Part shown: one piece after another, positions 19,531-28,676 of the stretch
Numbering within the stretch: position 1 is the first letter of the stretch
Layout: each line of letters opens with the position of its first letter
The notes under the pieces: generated by a model
What the model saw: only the letters and a program-made list of their open reading frames with translations
Databases searched by the model: none
Told to the model about the DNA's origin: nothing
Translations under genes and position numbers: made by a program
Assembly (NCBI RefSeq): GCF_030705305.1
Contig: NZ_JAUZEE010000010.1
Location: 79,734-143,733 of the forward strand
Reading direction: 5' to 3'
From: Leptothrix discophora
GTDB taxonomy: Bacteria; Pseudomonadota; Gammaproteobacteria; Burkholderiales; Burkholderiaceae_C
DNA length: 64,000 nucleotides

Positions 19531-19645
19531 AAAAAAAAGAGCCCCAGCATTGGCTGGGGCTGCAAAGCCTTAACGCTGTCAACACGGTAAGGCACCTGCT
19601 CAGGGAGGAAAAGCAGGGAACGAGGACCTTGCGGCCCGTCGCTCA
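19531..19645 (-). ncRNA. Candidate small RNA with anti-Shine-Dalgarno loop
   Basis: A minus-strand unit with no open frame, about 115 nt long. Reading 5' to 3': SL1 GGGCC-GCAA-GGTCC (19637-19624), a GNRA-type tetraloop; SL2 CCTGCT...AGCAGG (19617-19595) exposing the 11-nt loop UUUCCUCCCUG; SL3 GCCTTA...TAAGGC (19593-19567); SL4 AGCCCCAGC-CAAT-GCTGGGGCT (19561-19540), a 9-bp stem followed by eight T residues. The last is a textbook intrinsic terminator on a strand with no protein gene. A TACACT -10 box at 19657-19652 would start it near 19645. The CCUCCC loop is complementary to Shine-Dalgarno sequences, as in CU-rich-loop small RNAs of other proteobacteria. It lies between DUF2726 and hemB. 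I did not recognise a named family. Confidence 0.7.
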
Positions 19646-19651
19646 ACGACG

Positions 19652-19657
19652 AGTGTA
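19652..19657 (-). promoter_or_regulatory. -10 box of the small RNA candidate
   Basis: TACACT on the minus strand (19657-19652), about 7 nt before the inferred RNA start. No strong -35 is evident at 16-18 nt spacing, so an activator or a non-standard sigma factor may be involved. Confidence 0.45.
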
Positions 19658-19722
19658 GCAGCGGCGTTCATCGGTCCGGATCGGTGCGGCTACTGACGCG
19701 ATCGTGTCGGTGACAGCGATGA

Positions 19723-20823
<1,101 letters not shown>

Positions 20824-20834
20824 CGCCAGCGGAC

Positions 20835-21671
20835 TCAGCCGACCGCGAGGCCTTCCATGACCTCGCGCGCCAGGCAAAGGTCTTCCCAGACGCGCGACTT
20901 GTCGACCGGGTTGCGCAGCAGGTAGCCGGGGTGGTAGGTCACCACCACCGGCACGCCGTGGTACTGATGGACCTTGCCGCGCAGCCGGCCGATCGGCTCG
21001 GCGCTGCGCAGGATGGACTGCACCGCGAAGCGGCCGAGCGCCAGGATCAGGCGCGGCTGCACCAGCTCGACCTGACGCTTCAAGTAGGGCTCGCAGCGTT
21101 CGACCTCGTGCGGCTCGGGGTTGCGGTTGCGGGGCGGGCGGCACTTGAGCACGTTGGCGATGTAGACCTGCTCCTCGCCGCCGCCATCGGCCCGTGTCAG
21201 GCCGGTCGCGCGCAGCATGTTGTCGAGCAGCTGCCCGGCGTCGCCGACAAAGGGCTGGCCGGTGCGGTCCTCGTTCTCGCCGGGCGCCTCGCCGATCAGC
21301 ATCCAGCGGGCCTGCCGGTTGCCCACGCCGAAGACGGTGTTGCGGCGGCTGTCGCACAGCTCGCAGGCGCGGCAGCCGGCGACCGCCTCGGCCAGCGCTT
21401 CCCAACCCATCGTCGCGACCGGGCTGGACGGGTCGATCGGGCTCGCGCCTCGGGCAGCCTCGGGCACCCAGACGACGGGGGCGGCCACCGCAGGCGTCGC
21501 GACAACGGGTGTTGAAACGGCGGGCACCACCGCTTCGCCGGACTGCGCAGTGGGCTCGGCGGCAAGCGCTGCCACCGCCGCGTCCCCGGCCGGCCCCGCA
21601 ACGGTCGTCGGCAGGCGCAGGTGGATGCCCATCTCCGCCAGCATCGCCACCTGGCGTTCAGACCAGACCAT
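20835..21671 (-). CDS. Family 4-type uracil-DNA glycosylase with Fe-S cluster
   Basis: A 278-residue DNA repair enzyme removing uracil from DNA. The family 4 signature GEAPGENEDRTGQPFVGDAG is at 127-146, and the C-terminal HPGYLLRN motif at 247-253. Four cysteines placed to hold a 4Fe-4S cluster are Cys100, Cys103, Cys177 and Cys193. Residues 22-85 are an Ala/Val/Pro-rich linker absent from thermophile members. The ATG at 21671 lies inside the 3' end of rimI (14-nt overlap), so tsaB-rimI-udg is a tightly packed operon. It converges on hemB with 11 nt between stops. Confidence 0.9.
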   Translation of the reverse strand: MVWSERQVAMLAEMGIHLRLPTTVAGPAGDAAVAALAAEPTAQSGEAVVPAVSTPVVATPAVAAPVVWVPEAARGASPIDPSSPVATMGWEALAEAVAGCRACELCDSRRNTVFGVGNRQARWMLIGEAPGENEDRTGQPFVGDAGQLLDNMLRATGLTRADGGGEEQVYIANVLKCRPPRNRNPEPHEVERCEPYLKRQVELVQPRLILALGRFAVQSILRSAEPIGRLRGKVHQYHGVPVVVTYHPGYLLRNPVDKSRVWEDLCLAREVMEGLAVG

Positions 21672-22215
21672 GGCCGTCCTCGTGTTCGCTGCGTTCGTGG
21701 CGCGACGTGCCGATGTCCAGCCGCAGCACCAGCGCGTCCTCGCGCTGGCCGACCCCTGCCGGGTAATAGCCGCGCCGCAGGCCGACCTGGACATAGCCAT
21801 GGCGGGCATAGACCTCGCGGGCGCGCACGTTGCTCGGCCGGACTTCGAGCCAGACGCAGTCGCAGCCGGTGGCGCGGGCATGGCGGGTCAGTTCGTGCAG
21901 CAGCCGCACCGCATGACCGCGGCCCTGGTGCTCGGGCGCGACGGTGATGTTGAGCAGGTGCCACTCGTCGACGCCGGCCATCGCGATCATGTAGGCGACC
22001 AGTTCGCCGGACGGCGTCTGCAGGCCCTGCGCCAGGTAGCCGGCCGCCAGCGCGTCGATGAAGTTGCCGCGGCTCCACGGGTGCGAGTAGCAGCGCGCCT
22101 CGATCGCCAGCAGCGCGTCGAGCGTGTCCAGCGTGATCGGCCGCAGCACCAGCGGCATCGCGCGGGGTGCGCGCGCGGGCTGGGGCGCCGGGGCGGGGGC
22201 AGGACGGGCGCTCAT
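21658..22215 (-). CDS. rimI: Ribosomal-protein-S18-alanine N-acetyltransferase RimI
   Basis: A 185-residue GNAT-fold acetyltransferase. After a Pro/Ala-rich start the conserved region begins MPLVLRPITLDTLDALLAIE; the acetyl-CoA loop is ITVAPEHQGRGHAVRLLHEL, followed by VWLEVRPSNVRAREVYARHGYVQVGLRRGYYP, typical of RimI. It acetylates the N-terminal Ala of S18. The ATG at 22215 overlaps the tsaB stop as ATGA, supporting coupled translation; a shorter protein from the internal ATG at 22158 would also be complete. The tsaB-rimI pairing is widespread. The long final segment after LRLDIGTS is unusual and is overlapped by the glycosylase gene. Confidence 0.9.
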   Translation of the reverse strand: MSARPAPAPAPQPARAPRAMPLVLRPITLDTLDALLAIEARCYSHPWSRGNFIDALAAGYLAQGLQTPSGELVAYMIAMAGVDEWHLLNITVAPEHQGRGHAVRLLHELTRHARATGCDCVWLEVRPSNVRAREVYARHGYVQVGLRRGYYPAGVGQREDALVLRLDIGTSRHERSEHEDGHGLV

Positions 22216-22973
22216 CGCGAGACGGCAGACGGTTGGTCCACGCGCTCAGCCGCCCGTTCGGCCGTCGTCTGCGCCACCTTGTCGCGCACATAGAGCGGCA
22301 GCGCCAGCGCCGGATCGATCCAGCGGCGTGCCGCATGGGCCCGCCACGCCAGCGCGGCCAGCGCCTCGCCATCGGGCAGGGCCTGCGGGCAGACCGGCAG
22401 GTCGAGTCCGCTGGCCGCCGCCTCGTGCACCGTCCAGCCGGGGCCGGCCAGCGCGGCGGGATGGGCCTGCACGAGGGCGCGCAAGGCATCCGGTCGCAGC
22501 AGCATCGGCGCGGCGATGACGGCATCCGACGCGTCGCGCGCGAGCTGCCAGTCGACCACGCCGTCGGCACCTTCGATGCGCTGCCAGCAGGCCGCATAGG
22601 CCTCGCCCATGCGCGCATCCAGCAGCGTCCAGACGCGCTCGAAGCCGGCTTGCCGATGGGCCGATTCGGCCACCAGCGCGAGCGTGTCGAGCGCCACCAG
22701 CGGCCGGTCCAGCCCGATCGCCAGGCCCTGCGCGATGGCGCAGGCGGTGCGCAGACCGGTGAAGGCGCCGGGGCCGCGGCCATAGCCGATCGCGTCGATG
22801 TCGGCCATGCGCGCACCAGCGGCGTCGACCAGCGAGGCGATGGCGGGCAACAGGTTCATCGAGGCCTGCGCACCACCGGCCAGCGCGCGCGCCTGCACGA
22901 CGCCGTCACGCCACACCGCGAGGTGCAGGGTTTCGGTCGCGGCATCGAGGGCAAGCAGGCAGGCTGAGGGCAT
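22212..22973 (-). CDS. tsaB: tRNA t6A synthesis protein TsaB (YeaZ)
   Basis: A 253-residue ASKHA-fold protein that partners TsaD and TsaE to place threonylcarbamoyl on A37 of ANN-decoding tRNAs. It starts MPSACLLALDAATETLHLAV and has IDAIGYGRGPGAFTGLRTACAIAQGLA, the TsaB signature, then LVALDTLALVAESA. The frame stays open far upstream but ATG 22973 is the last start before the conserved N-terminus. A TACACT box at 23004-22999 fits a 20-nt leader. It heads the tsaB-rimI-udg operon; tsaC lies 2.8 kb away, so two t6A genes are in the window. Confidence 0.92.
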   Translation of the reverse strand: MPSACLLALDAATETLHLAVWRDGVVQARALAGGAQASMNLLPAIASLVDAAGARMADIDAIGYGRGPGAFTGLRTACAIAQGLAIGLDRPLVALDTLALVAESAHRQAGFERVWTLLDARMGEAYAACWQRIEGADGVVDWQLARDASDAVIAAPMLLRPDALRALVQAHPAALAGPGWTVHEAAASGLDLPVCPQALPDGEALAALAWRAHAARRWIDPALALPLYVRDKVAQTTAERAAERVDQPSAVSR

Positions 22974-22998
22974 GGCAAGAAGGCGAAGAGGCCGGTTC

Positions 22999-23004
22999 AG
23001 TGTA
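22999..23004 (-). promoter_or_regulatory. -10 box of tsaB
   Basis: TACACT on the minus strand, predicted start near 22992. The -35 region falls inside the palindrome at 23016-23050, whose centre would be at about -41. Confidence 0.45.
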
Positions 23005-23015
23005 GCGGCCGGTCG

Positions 23016-23050
23016 TCCCGACAAGGCCGATGGCATCGGCCTTGTCGGGA
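23016..23050. promoter_or_regulatory. 17-bp perfect palindrome between tsaB and dacB
   Basis: TCCCGACAAGGCCGATG (23016-23032) is repeated exactly in inverse as 23034-23050, with a single central G. With one 2-nt bulge the pairing continues through GGTCG/CGACC (23011-23055). It sits between divergent tsaB and dacB. It has no U-tract on either side, so it is not an obvious terminator. Its centre is about -41 to the tsaB start point and about -64 to that of dacB, which fits a regulator site serving both. Confidence 0.7.
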
Positions 23051-23084
23051 CTCGACCGCTCATCGGAAGGACCGTCTCCACCCC

Positions 23085-23090
23085 TAAGAT
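23085..23090 (+). promoter_or_regulatory. -10 box of dacB
   Basis: TAAGAT ends 9 nt before the dacB ATG at 23099, so the leader would be only about 2 nt. The -35 at 17-nt spacing (ATCGGA) is poor, consistent with need for an activator at the upstream palindrome. Confidence 0.4.
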
Positions 23091-23098
23091 CGGCCCCG

Positions 23099-24649
23099 AT
23101 GCGCAGCCTCCGCCGCCCCTTCCGATCCCTGCTGCCGGCCCTGTCCGCAGCCCTGTTCCTGATGGCCTGGCCAACCGGCGACGCGCGGTCGCAGCCGGCT
23201 TCCCCGCTCGCCAGCGCGAACCCGGCGACGCCGCGCCTGCCGCCGGCGGTTCAGGCCGCACTGGCCCAGGCCGGGCTGCCGGCCGAGGCGCTGCACGTCT
23301 GGATCGGTCCAGCCGACGGCGGCGAGCCCTGGCTCGCGCACCGCGCCGCCCAGCCCGTCAACCCGGCCTCGCTGATGAAGCTGCTGACGTCGGCGGCGGC
23401 ACTGGAAACGCTCGGTCGCAGCCACCAGTGGCAGACCCAGGTCTTCGTCGACGCGCCACCGCGCGAGGGCGTGCTGGCCGGCTCGCTGCGCATCCGCGGC
23501 GGCGGCGATCCGAGCCTCGTGGCCGAGCGGCTGTGGCTGCTGCTGGACCAGATCCGCCAGCGCGGCGTGCGCGAGATCCGCGGCGACATCGTGCTCGATC
23601 GCAGCGCCTACGCCATCCCGGAGGTCGATCCGGCCGCCTTCGACAACGAGCCGCTCAAGCCCTACAACGTGCGGCCCGATGCGCTGCTGGTGAACTTCAA
23701 GAGCGTGACGCTGACCTTCCGCCCGCAAGCCGGGCAGTCCTTTGCCGACGTGACGGTCGACCTGCCGCTGGCGGGCTGGCGGGTCAGCGAGCGCGTGCCA
23801 CTGCTCGACGGCCCGTGCGAGGACTGGCGCGCAAGACTGCAGCCCGACTTCCGCTCGCCCGCGTCCTGGACCTTCGCCGGCGGCCTGCCGCGCAGCTGCG
23901 GCGAACGCAGCTGGTCGATCGCCTACAACGAGCCGGCCAGCCACGCCGCGCGGGCCATCGAGGCGCAGTGGCGCGCCTTCGGCGGCATGCTCGGCGGCAC
24001 GGTGCGCAACGCCGGTCCGGGCACGGCCGGTGCGACCGGGCAGCCCTGGTTCACCTTCAGCTCGCCGCCGCTGGCCGACGTGCTGCGGCCGATGAACCTG
24101 TTCAGCAACAACACCATCGCCCAGCAGATGCTGCTGGCGCTGGGCGGTCCGGCCAACCTGCCGACAGCGCCGGGTTCGAGGCCGATGAATGCCGGCGAAT
24201 CGAACGTGGTGGCCGCTGCGCCGGCCAGCTGGGAGGCCGGCCGCGCCGTCGTCACCGGGCTGTTGCCGCGGGTGGGCTGCATCGCCGACGAGCTGCGGCT
24301 GGAGAACGGCTCGGGCCTGTCGCGCGACGAGCGCATCACGCCGCGCTGCCTGGCGCAATGGCTGCGCTGGTCCTGGCGCCAGCCGTGGATGCCGGACCTG
24401 CTGTCGAGCCTGCCGCTGGCCGGCGAGGCGACCGCCCGGCGGGCCTATTCGGTGGCAGGTCGGGCGCACCTGAAGACCGGTTCGCTGGCCGACGTCGCCG
24501 GACTGGCCGGCTACATCGACGGCCTGGATGGGCGTCGCGCGGTGGTCGTGGTCATCCTCAACCATCCCCAGGCCCATCGAGACGGCAGCCGGGCGGTGCT
24601 CGACGCGGTGCTGGGCTGGGGCGCGGAACGGCTGGCTGCGCCGCGCTGA
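23099..24649 (+). CDS. dacB: D-alanyl-D-alanine carboxypeptidase/endopeptidase (PBP4, DacB)
   Basis: A 516-residue periplasmic penicillin-binding protein, peptidase family S13, that trims or cleaves peptidoglycan cross-bridges. A signal peptide spans about residues 1-35 (basic start, then SLLPALSAALFLMAWP). Catalytic motifs: SxxK as ASLMKLL near residue 95, SxN as FSNNTIAQQ, and KTG as HLKTGSLADVAG near residue 460. The long insertion between the first two motifs is typical of S13. ATG 23099 is chosen over 23030, which would add residues before the signal peptide and begin inside the palindrome. Divergent from tsaB, convergent with the SGNH-like lipoprotein. Confidence 0.93.
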   Translation: MRSLRRPFRSLLPALSAALFLMAWPTGDARSQPASPLASANPATPRLPPAVQAALAQAGLPAEALHVWIGPADGGEPWLAHRAAQPVNPASLMKLLTSAAALETLGRSHQWQTQVFVDAPPREGVLAGSLRIRGGGDPSLVAERLWLLLDQIRQRGVREIRGDIVLDRSAYAIPEVDPAAFDNEPLKPYNVRPDALLVNFKSVTLTFRPQAGQSFADVTVDLPLAGWRVSERVPLLDGPCEDWRARLQPDFRSPASWTFAGGLPRSCGERSWSIAYNEPASHAARAIEAQWRAFGGMLGGTVRNAGPGTAGATGQPWFTFSSPPLADVLRPMNLFSNNTIAQQMLLALGGPANLPTAPGSRPMNAGESNVVAAAPASWEAGRAVVTGLLPRVGCIADELRLENGSGLSRDERITPRCLAQWLRWSWRQPWMPDLLSSLPLAGEATARRAYSVAGRAHLKTGSLADVAGLAGYIDGLDGRRAVVVVILNHPQAHRDGSRAVLDAVLGWGAERLAAPR

Positions 24650-24671
24650 CGGCGGCGGTCCAGGCGGTCGA

Positions 24672-25691
24672 TCAGAACGGGTTGTTGCGGGCCCGGAAGA
24701 TCGCCCCGGCGGTGCCGGCCGCGATCTGGTTGTGGAAGGCCGGACCGGGGATGACGTCGAAGGCCCAGAGCCAGTTGGTGCTGGTCGCGTTGGCCACCAG
24801 CGTCGTGGTGGTGCAGGACGTCGACGGCGTGGCCGTGTTGCAGGCCGACGTCTTCAGCGAGCTTTCCGCGTCGCTGAAGAGCAGGTAGAGCGACGAGAAC
24901 AACGCATTCGGCGTCGTCGTCGTCATCGAGCGCAGGCGGTCATCGAAGATGACCTCGCCGGCATACCGGCCGTCGTTGATCACCGCCGTGCGGAAGGCCG
25001 TGTTGAAGGCCTTGGTGAGCTCGGTCAGCGCATCGGAGCGGGAACTCTGGTCCTGGCAGCTCCCGCTGATCCGGATGCCATCGGCATAGGCCCGCGGCGA
25101 GCAACCCAGGTCGGGCACCGTGCCGTAGATGACGCGCGGACCGGCGCCGTTGTTCGTGAGATCGTTGATGAGGCCCGCCAGCTGCCGCCCCTTGTCGGCG
25201 AGCTGGGCTTCCAGCGTCACGAGCGCAGCCGGCTGAGATCCGGATGCGGTGGCCTTGTAGACATCGTAGGCGTCGATGACATCCCACAGTCCCCCTTGGA
25301 CGGTCACCAGCGTCGACGGCACGAACGCGGCCGCTCCCGGCGAGACGCGGGCCGCAGCGACCTGGGCCGCGATGTCGGCGACCCTCGCGCCGGCCACCGC
25401 ACCCATCACGCCGTTGGACGTGCCGCCGAGCGGGCAGTTCGGCAGCGTCAGGCCCATCTCGGAGGCCAGGCGCTGGTTCCACAGCGGGTTGTCGCCGCAG
25501 CTGGCACCGTTGATGTTGACCTTGAGGCCGCTGCCGTCGACGGCGCTCAGGTCATCCCCGAAGGACATCATCCGCGTCGGCACATAGGGCTCGATCCGGC
25601 TGGAGCTGTCGCAGCCCGCAAGTCCGGCCAACACGAGGCTGAGGACGGCGGCGGTGCGCATCAGGCGCGCAAGCAGGGACTGGGGATTCAT
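24672..25691 (-). CDS. SGNH/GDSL-like lipoprotein with degenerate active site
   Basis: A 339-residue exported protein. Residues 1-27 are a lipoprotein signal ending LAGLAGC, lipidated at Cys27. GGAGA precedes the ATG by 5 nt. The overall order resembles SGNH hydrolases: block I at 43-50 reads SFGDDLSA, where the catalytic Ser of GDS is Asp47; the GxND block reads QGGLWDVID (132-140) with no Asn; the DxxHP block reads FDVIPGPAFH (311-320) with no His at the catalytic place. Several Cys pairs suggest disulfides. It is therefore either an inactive SGNH-fold protein or a divergent branch using other residues; related branches with altered GDSL motifs exist in Burkholderiales. It follows tsaC in the same direction after 64 nt. 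Confidence 0.7.
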   Translation of the reverse strand: MNPQSLLARLMRTAAVLSLVLAGLAGCDSSSRIEPYVPTRMMSFGDDLSAVDGSGLKVNINGASCGDNPLWNQRLASEMGLTLPNCPLGGTSNGVMGAVAGARVADIAAQVAAARVSPGAAAFVPSTLVTVQGGLWDVIDAYDVYKATASGSQPAALVTLEAQLADKGRQLAGLINDLTNNGAGPRVIYGTVPDLGCSPRAYADGIRISGSCQDQSSRSDALTELTKAFNTAFRTAVINDGRYAGEVIFDDRLRSMTTTTPNALFSSLYLLFSDAESSLKTSACNTATPSTSCTTTTLVANATSTNWLWAFDVIPGPAFHNQIAAGTAGAIFRARNNPF

Positions 25692-25755
25692 CAGGTCTCC
25701 AACGGGGAACCGGGCAGGGTCGGGGGTCAGGGGCAGGACGGCGGAACGGGGGCGA

Positions 25756-26799
25756 TCAGGCGGCTGCGGCACGCTGCAGGCGGTCGCGGACACCGTCCCA
25801 GGCGCTGTCGGCTGGCGGCTCCTCGACCCAGATCAGCGACACCTGGGCATCGTCGAAGTCGCGCAGCGCACCGAACAGCTCGTGCGCCACCGCAGCCGGG
25901 TCGGACGGCAGGGTCCGCCAGACCACGCCGGAGATCCCAGCCGGCTTCGGGAGGCGCGAATATACCGCCAGCGTCGGAGGCTTTCGTGACGCCCTCGACG
26001 CTTCGGCCAGGCTGGACGCGAGCACGCCAAGGCCCTGTTCGAGCGCCGCCCGGTCCATCAGCCGGACCTTGGCGCGCGGCGCGTAGTGGGCGGCCAGCGT
26101 GCCCGAGGCGCGCGGGGCCTGGGCGTCCGGCGCGAGCAGCGGCTCGCCGGCCGCCGCCTCGATCTGGGCGCGGCCCAGGCTGCCCGGGCGCAGCAGCACC
26201 GGGTGGCCGCGGCTGCAGTCGACGATGGCCGACTCGATGCCGACCTCGCACTCGCCGCCCTCCAGCACCAGCAGGCCGGCGGCCTCGGGCTGGCCGGCGA
26301 ACTCGCTCATCACATGCGTGGCGCGGGTCGGGCTGACGCGGCCGAAGCGGTTGGCGCTCGGCGCGGCCACGCCGCTGACACCGGCCCGCGCCGCTTCGCG
26401 CAGCAGCGCCTGGGCGACCGGGTGCGAGGGGCAGCGCAGGCCCACGCTGGCCTGGCCACCGGCGGCCTCGGCCGCGACGCCGGGCCGACGCGGCACGATC
26501 ACCGTCAGCGGTCCGGGCCAGAAGGCATCCATCAGGCGCCGGGCCAGCGGCGGGATCTCGGCGGCATAGGCCTCGGCCGCCGCCGCATCGGCCACGTGCA
26601 CGATCAGCGGGTGGTCGCTGGGCCGGCCCTTGGCCGCGAAGATGCGGGCGACGGCCTGCGCCTGGTCGGCGCGTGCGCCCAGGCCGTAGACCGTCTCGGT
26701 CGGCAGCGCGACGAGGCCGCCTTCGGCCAGCCGGGCCACCGCCGCCCGCAGGCTGGCGTCACGTTCGGCCTCGGTCGAGGTTGGCAACAGGACAGGCAT
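25756..26799 (-). CDS. tsaC: L-threonylcarbamoyladenylate synthase (Sua5/TsaC type)
   Basis: A 347-residue Sua5-type enzyme making threonylcarbamoyl-AMP for tRNA t6A37. The N-terminal YrdC domain has PTETVYGLGARAD, FAAKGRPSDHPLIVHV and SANRFGRVSPT; about residues 230-345 form the extra Sua5 domain, beginning after SGTLAAHYAPRAKVRL. The ATG at 26799 is used; a TTG two codons earlier is unlikely. It follows purK by 66 nt, so purE-purK-tsaC are probably one transcript, an order common in Burkholderiales. Strictly the symbol could be given as sua5. Confidence 0.93.
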   Translation of the reverse strand: MPVLLPTSTEAERDASLRAAVARLAEGGLVALPTETVYGLGARADQAQAVARIFAAKGRPSDHPLIVHVADAAAAEAYAAEIPPLARRLMDAFWPGPLTVIVPRRPGVAAEAAGGQASVGLRCPSHPVAQALLREAARAGVSGVAAPSANRFGRVSPTRATHVMSEFAGQPEAAGLLVLEGGECEVGIESAIVDCSRGHPVLLRPGSLGRAQIEAAAGEPLLAPDAQAPRASGTLAAHYAPRAKVRLMDRAALEQGLGVLASSLAEASRASRKPPTLAVYSRLPKPAGISGVVWRTLPSDPAAVAHELFGALRDFDDAQVSLIWVEEPPADSAWDGVRDRLQRAAAA

Positions 26800-26865
26800 G
26801 GACAAGGGTCGTCGGGGGGACTACGGAGCGTCGTCTGGCAACGGTCTGACGGGCCGGAGGGCCGA

Positions 26866-28041
26866 TCAGAACGGCTCGAAACCGAGCACGGCCGCCGCCT
26901 GCAAGGCGACCGTGCGCGCCGCCTCGGGGGTTGGCGCGGTGATCGTCAGGTGGCCCATCTTGCGGGCGCGCCGCACCTCGGTCTTGCCGTACAGGTGCAG
27001 GTGCGTGCCGGGCAGCGCCAGCACGCCGGACCAGTCGGGCGCGCGCTCCCGGCCGGCGGCATCGAACCACAGGTCGCCCAGCAGGTTGAGCATGACGGTG
27101 GCCGAATGCAGCCGGGGCGCGACCAGCGGCAGGCCGGCCAGCGTGCGCACCTGCAGGTCGAACTGCGAGACGTCGCAGCTGTCGATGCTGTGGTGACCGG
27201 AGTTGTGCGGGCGCGGCGCCATCTCGTTGGCAACCAGGCTGCCATCGGCCAGCACGAAGAACTCGATGCACAGCACGCCGACATAGGCCAGCTCGGCCGC
27301 GATGCGGCCCGCCGAGTCGATCGCGGCGGCCTGCGTCGCCGCCGGGATGCCTTCGGCCGGCACGGTCGTGACGGCCAGGATGCCGTCGCGGTGCAGGTTG
27401 CGCTGCACCGGCAGGTGCACGCACTGGCCGTCAGCACCACGCGCCACGACCACGCTCAGTTCGGCGGCCAGCGGCAGCATCTTTTCCAGCAGGCAGGGCA
27501 CGCGGCCCAGCGCGGACCAGGCCTGCGCGAGTTCGGCGGCATCGCGCACGCGGCGCTGGCCCTTGCCGTCGTAGCCCATGCGCGAGGTCTTCAGGATGCC
27601 CGGCAGCAGCAGGGCCGTGTCGACGCCGGCGAGGTCGGCCTCGGACCCGATGCGGGCATGCGGCGCACAAGGCACGCCGCTCGCCACGAAGTGGGCCTTC
27701 TCGGTGGCGCGGTCCTGGCAGACCGCCACCGCGTCGCCGGCCGGGGCGACCGGGCGGTGCGTGGCCAGCTGGCGCAGCGAGGCGGCGGGCACGTTCTCGA
27801 ACTCGGTGGTGATCGCGGCCGACACGTTGGCCAGCGCGGTCAGGCCGATGACGTCCTCGTAGCCGGTGCGCACGTGTTCGTGGGCGACCCAGCCGGCGGG
27901 GCTGGCGGCATCGGGTTCGAGCACCGCCGTGCGGTAACCCATCTGCTGTGCGGCCTGGACAAACATGCGGCCGAGCTGGCCGCCGCCCATCACGCCCAGC
28001 GTGGCCTGGCCATCGGGAAGGATCACGGGATGTGCGGCCAT
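26866..28041 (-). CDS. purK: N5-carboxyaminoimidazole ribonucleotide synthase
   Basis: A 391-residue ATP-grasp enzyme that carboxylates AIR with bicarbonate and ATP in purine synthesis. Starts with the nucleotide-like motif LGVMGGGQLGRMFVQAAQQMGY; ATP-grasp segments include KTSRMGYDGKGQRRV, LSVVVARGADG and FFVLADGSLVANEMAPRPHNSGHHSID. The ATG at 28041 overlaps the purE stop by 1 nt (TGATG), so translation is coupled. It hands N5-CAIR to PurE encoded just upstream. Confidence 0.96.
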   Translation of the reverse strand: MAAHPVILPDGQATLGVMGGGQLGRMFVQAAQQMGYRTAVLEPDAASPAGWVAHEHVRTGYEDVIGLTALANVSAAITTEFENVPAASLRQLATHRPVAPAGDAVAVCQDRATEKAHFVASGVPCAPHARIGSEADLAGVDTALLLPGILKTSRMGYDGKGQRRVRDAAELAQAWSALGRVPCLLEKMLPLAAELSVVVARGADGQCVHLPVQRNLHRDGILAVTTVPAEGIPAATQAAAIDSAGRIAAELAYVGVLCIEFFVLADGSLVANEMAPRPHNSGHHSIDSCDVSQFDLQVRTLAGLPLVAPRLHSATVMLNLLGDLWFDAAGRERAPDWSGVLALPGTHLHLYGKTEVRRARKMGHLTITAPTPEAARTVALQAAAVLGFEPF

Positions 28042-28535
28042 CAGTCGTCCAGCGTCATCGCGCGGGCCACCTCGGTCTGGCGGGCCCGGAAGGCGTCCAG
28101 CCGGGCCGCGAGGTCGGCATCGCGGTTGGCCAGCAGCGCCACCGCGAACAGCGCCGCGTTGGCCGCGCCGGCCACACCGATCGCGAAGGTGGCCACCGGG
28201 ATGCCCTTGGGCATCTGGACGATCGAGTGCAGCGAGTCCACGCCCTGCAGGTGCTTGCTGGCCACCGGCACGCCGAGCACCGGCACGGGCGTCTTGGCGG
28301 CCAGCATGCCGGGCAGGTGCGCGGCCCCGCCGGCGCCGGCGATGATGGCCTGCAGGCCGCGTCCGCGGGCAGCCTCGGCGTAGGCGAACATGTCGTCGGG
28401 CATGCGGTGGGCCGAGACCACGCGTGCCTCGAAGGGCACGGCAAACTCGGTGAGAATCTGGGCCGCCTGTCGCATGGTGTCCCAATCGCTGTTGGAACCC
28501 ATGACGATGCCGACCACGGGCGAGGCGCTGTTCAC
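28041..28535 (-). CDS. purE: N5-carboxyaminoimidazole ribonucleotide mutase
   Basis: A 164-residue class I PurE that converts N5-CAIR to CAIR. Motifs: [13 protein letters not shown] (substrate phosphate and Ser/Asp), [11 protein letters not shown] with the catalytic His, [14 protein letters not shown], and [10 protein letters not shown]. The GTG at 28535 is selected because GGAG lies 6 nt upstream; the frame extends 32 codons further without one, and those residues are not part of the family. First gene of purE-purK-tsaC and divergent from the thioredoxin-like gene. Confidence 0.96.
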   Translation of the reverse strand: MNSASPVVGIVMGSNSDWDTMRQAAQILTEFAVPFEARVVSAHRMPDDMFAYAEAARGRGLQAIIAGAGGAAHLPGMLAAKTPVPVLGVPVASKHLQGVDSLHSIVQMPKGIPVATFAIGVAGAANAALFAVALLANRDADLAARLDAFRARQTEVARAMTLDD

Positions 28536-28676
28536 TGCAGGCTCCGGGCGAGACAAAGGCGGGATTTTAGGCGGCGCGTGCCGTCCGCTTGCTTTCCCCG
28601 GCACTGCCCTCAAGTCCCGTCGGCTCAACACCCGGCTCTCGCCTCCCCTCCCGCCCCGCTTCCCCTAGGTGCCGCG

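Noticed and set aside
19595..19620. Plus-strand resemblance to the 4.5S/SRP RNA core (UCAGG...GGAA...AGCAG)
   Set aside because: The bases flanking GGAA cannot pair as in SRP RNA helix 8, and the terminator polarity shows that the minus strand is transcribed.
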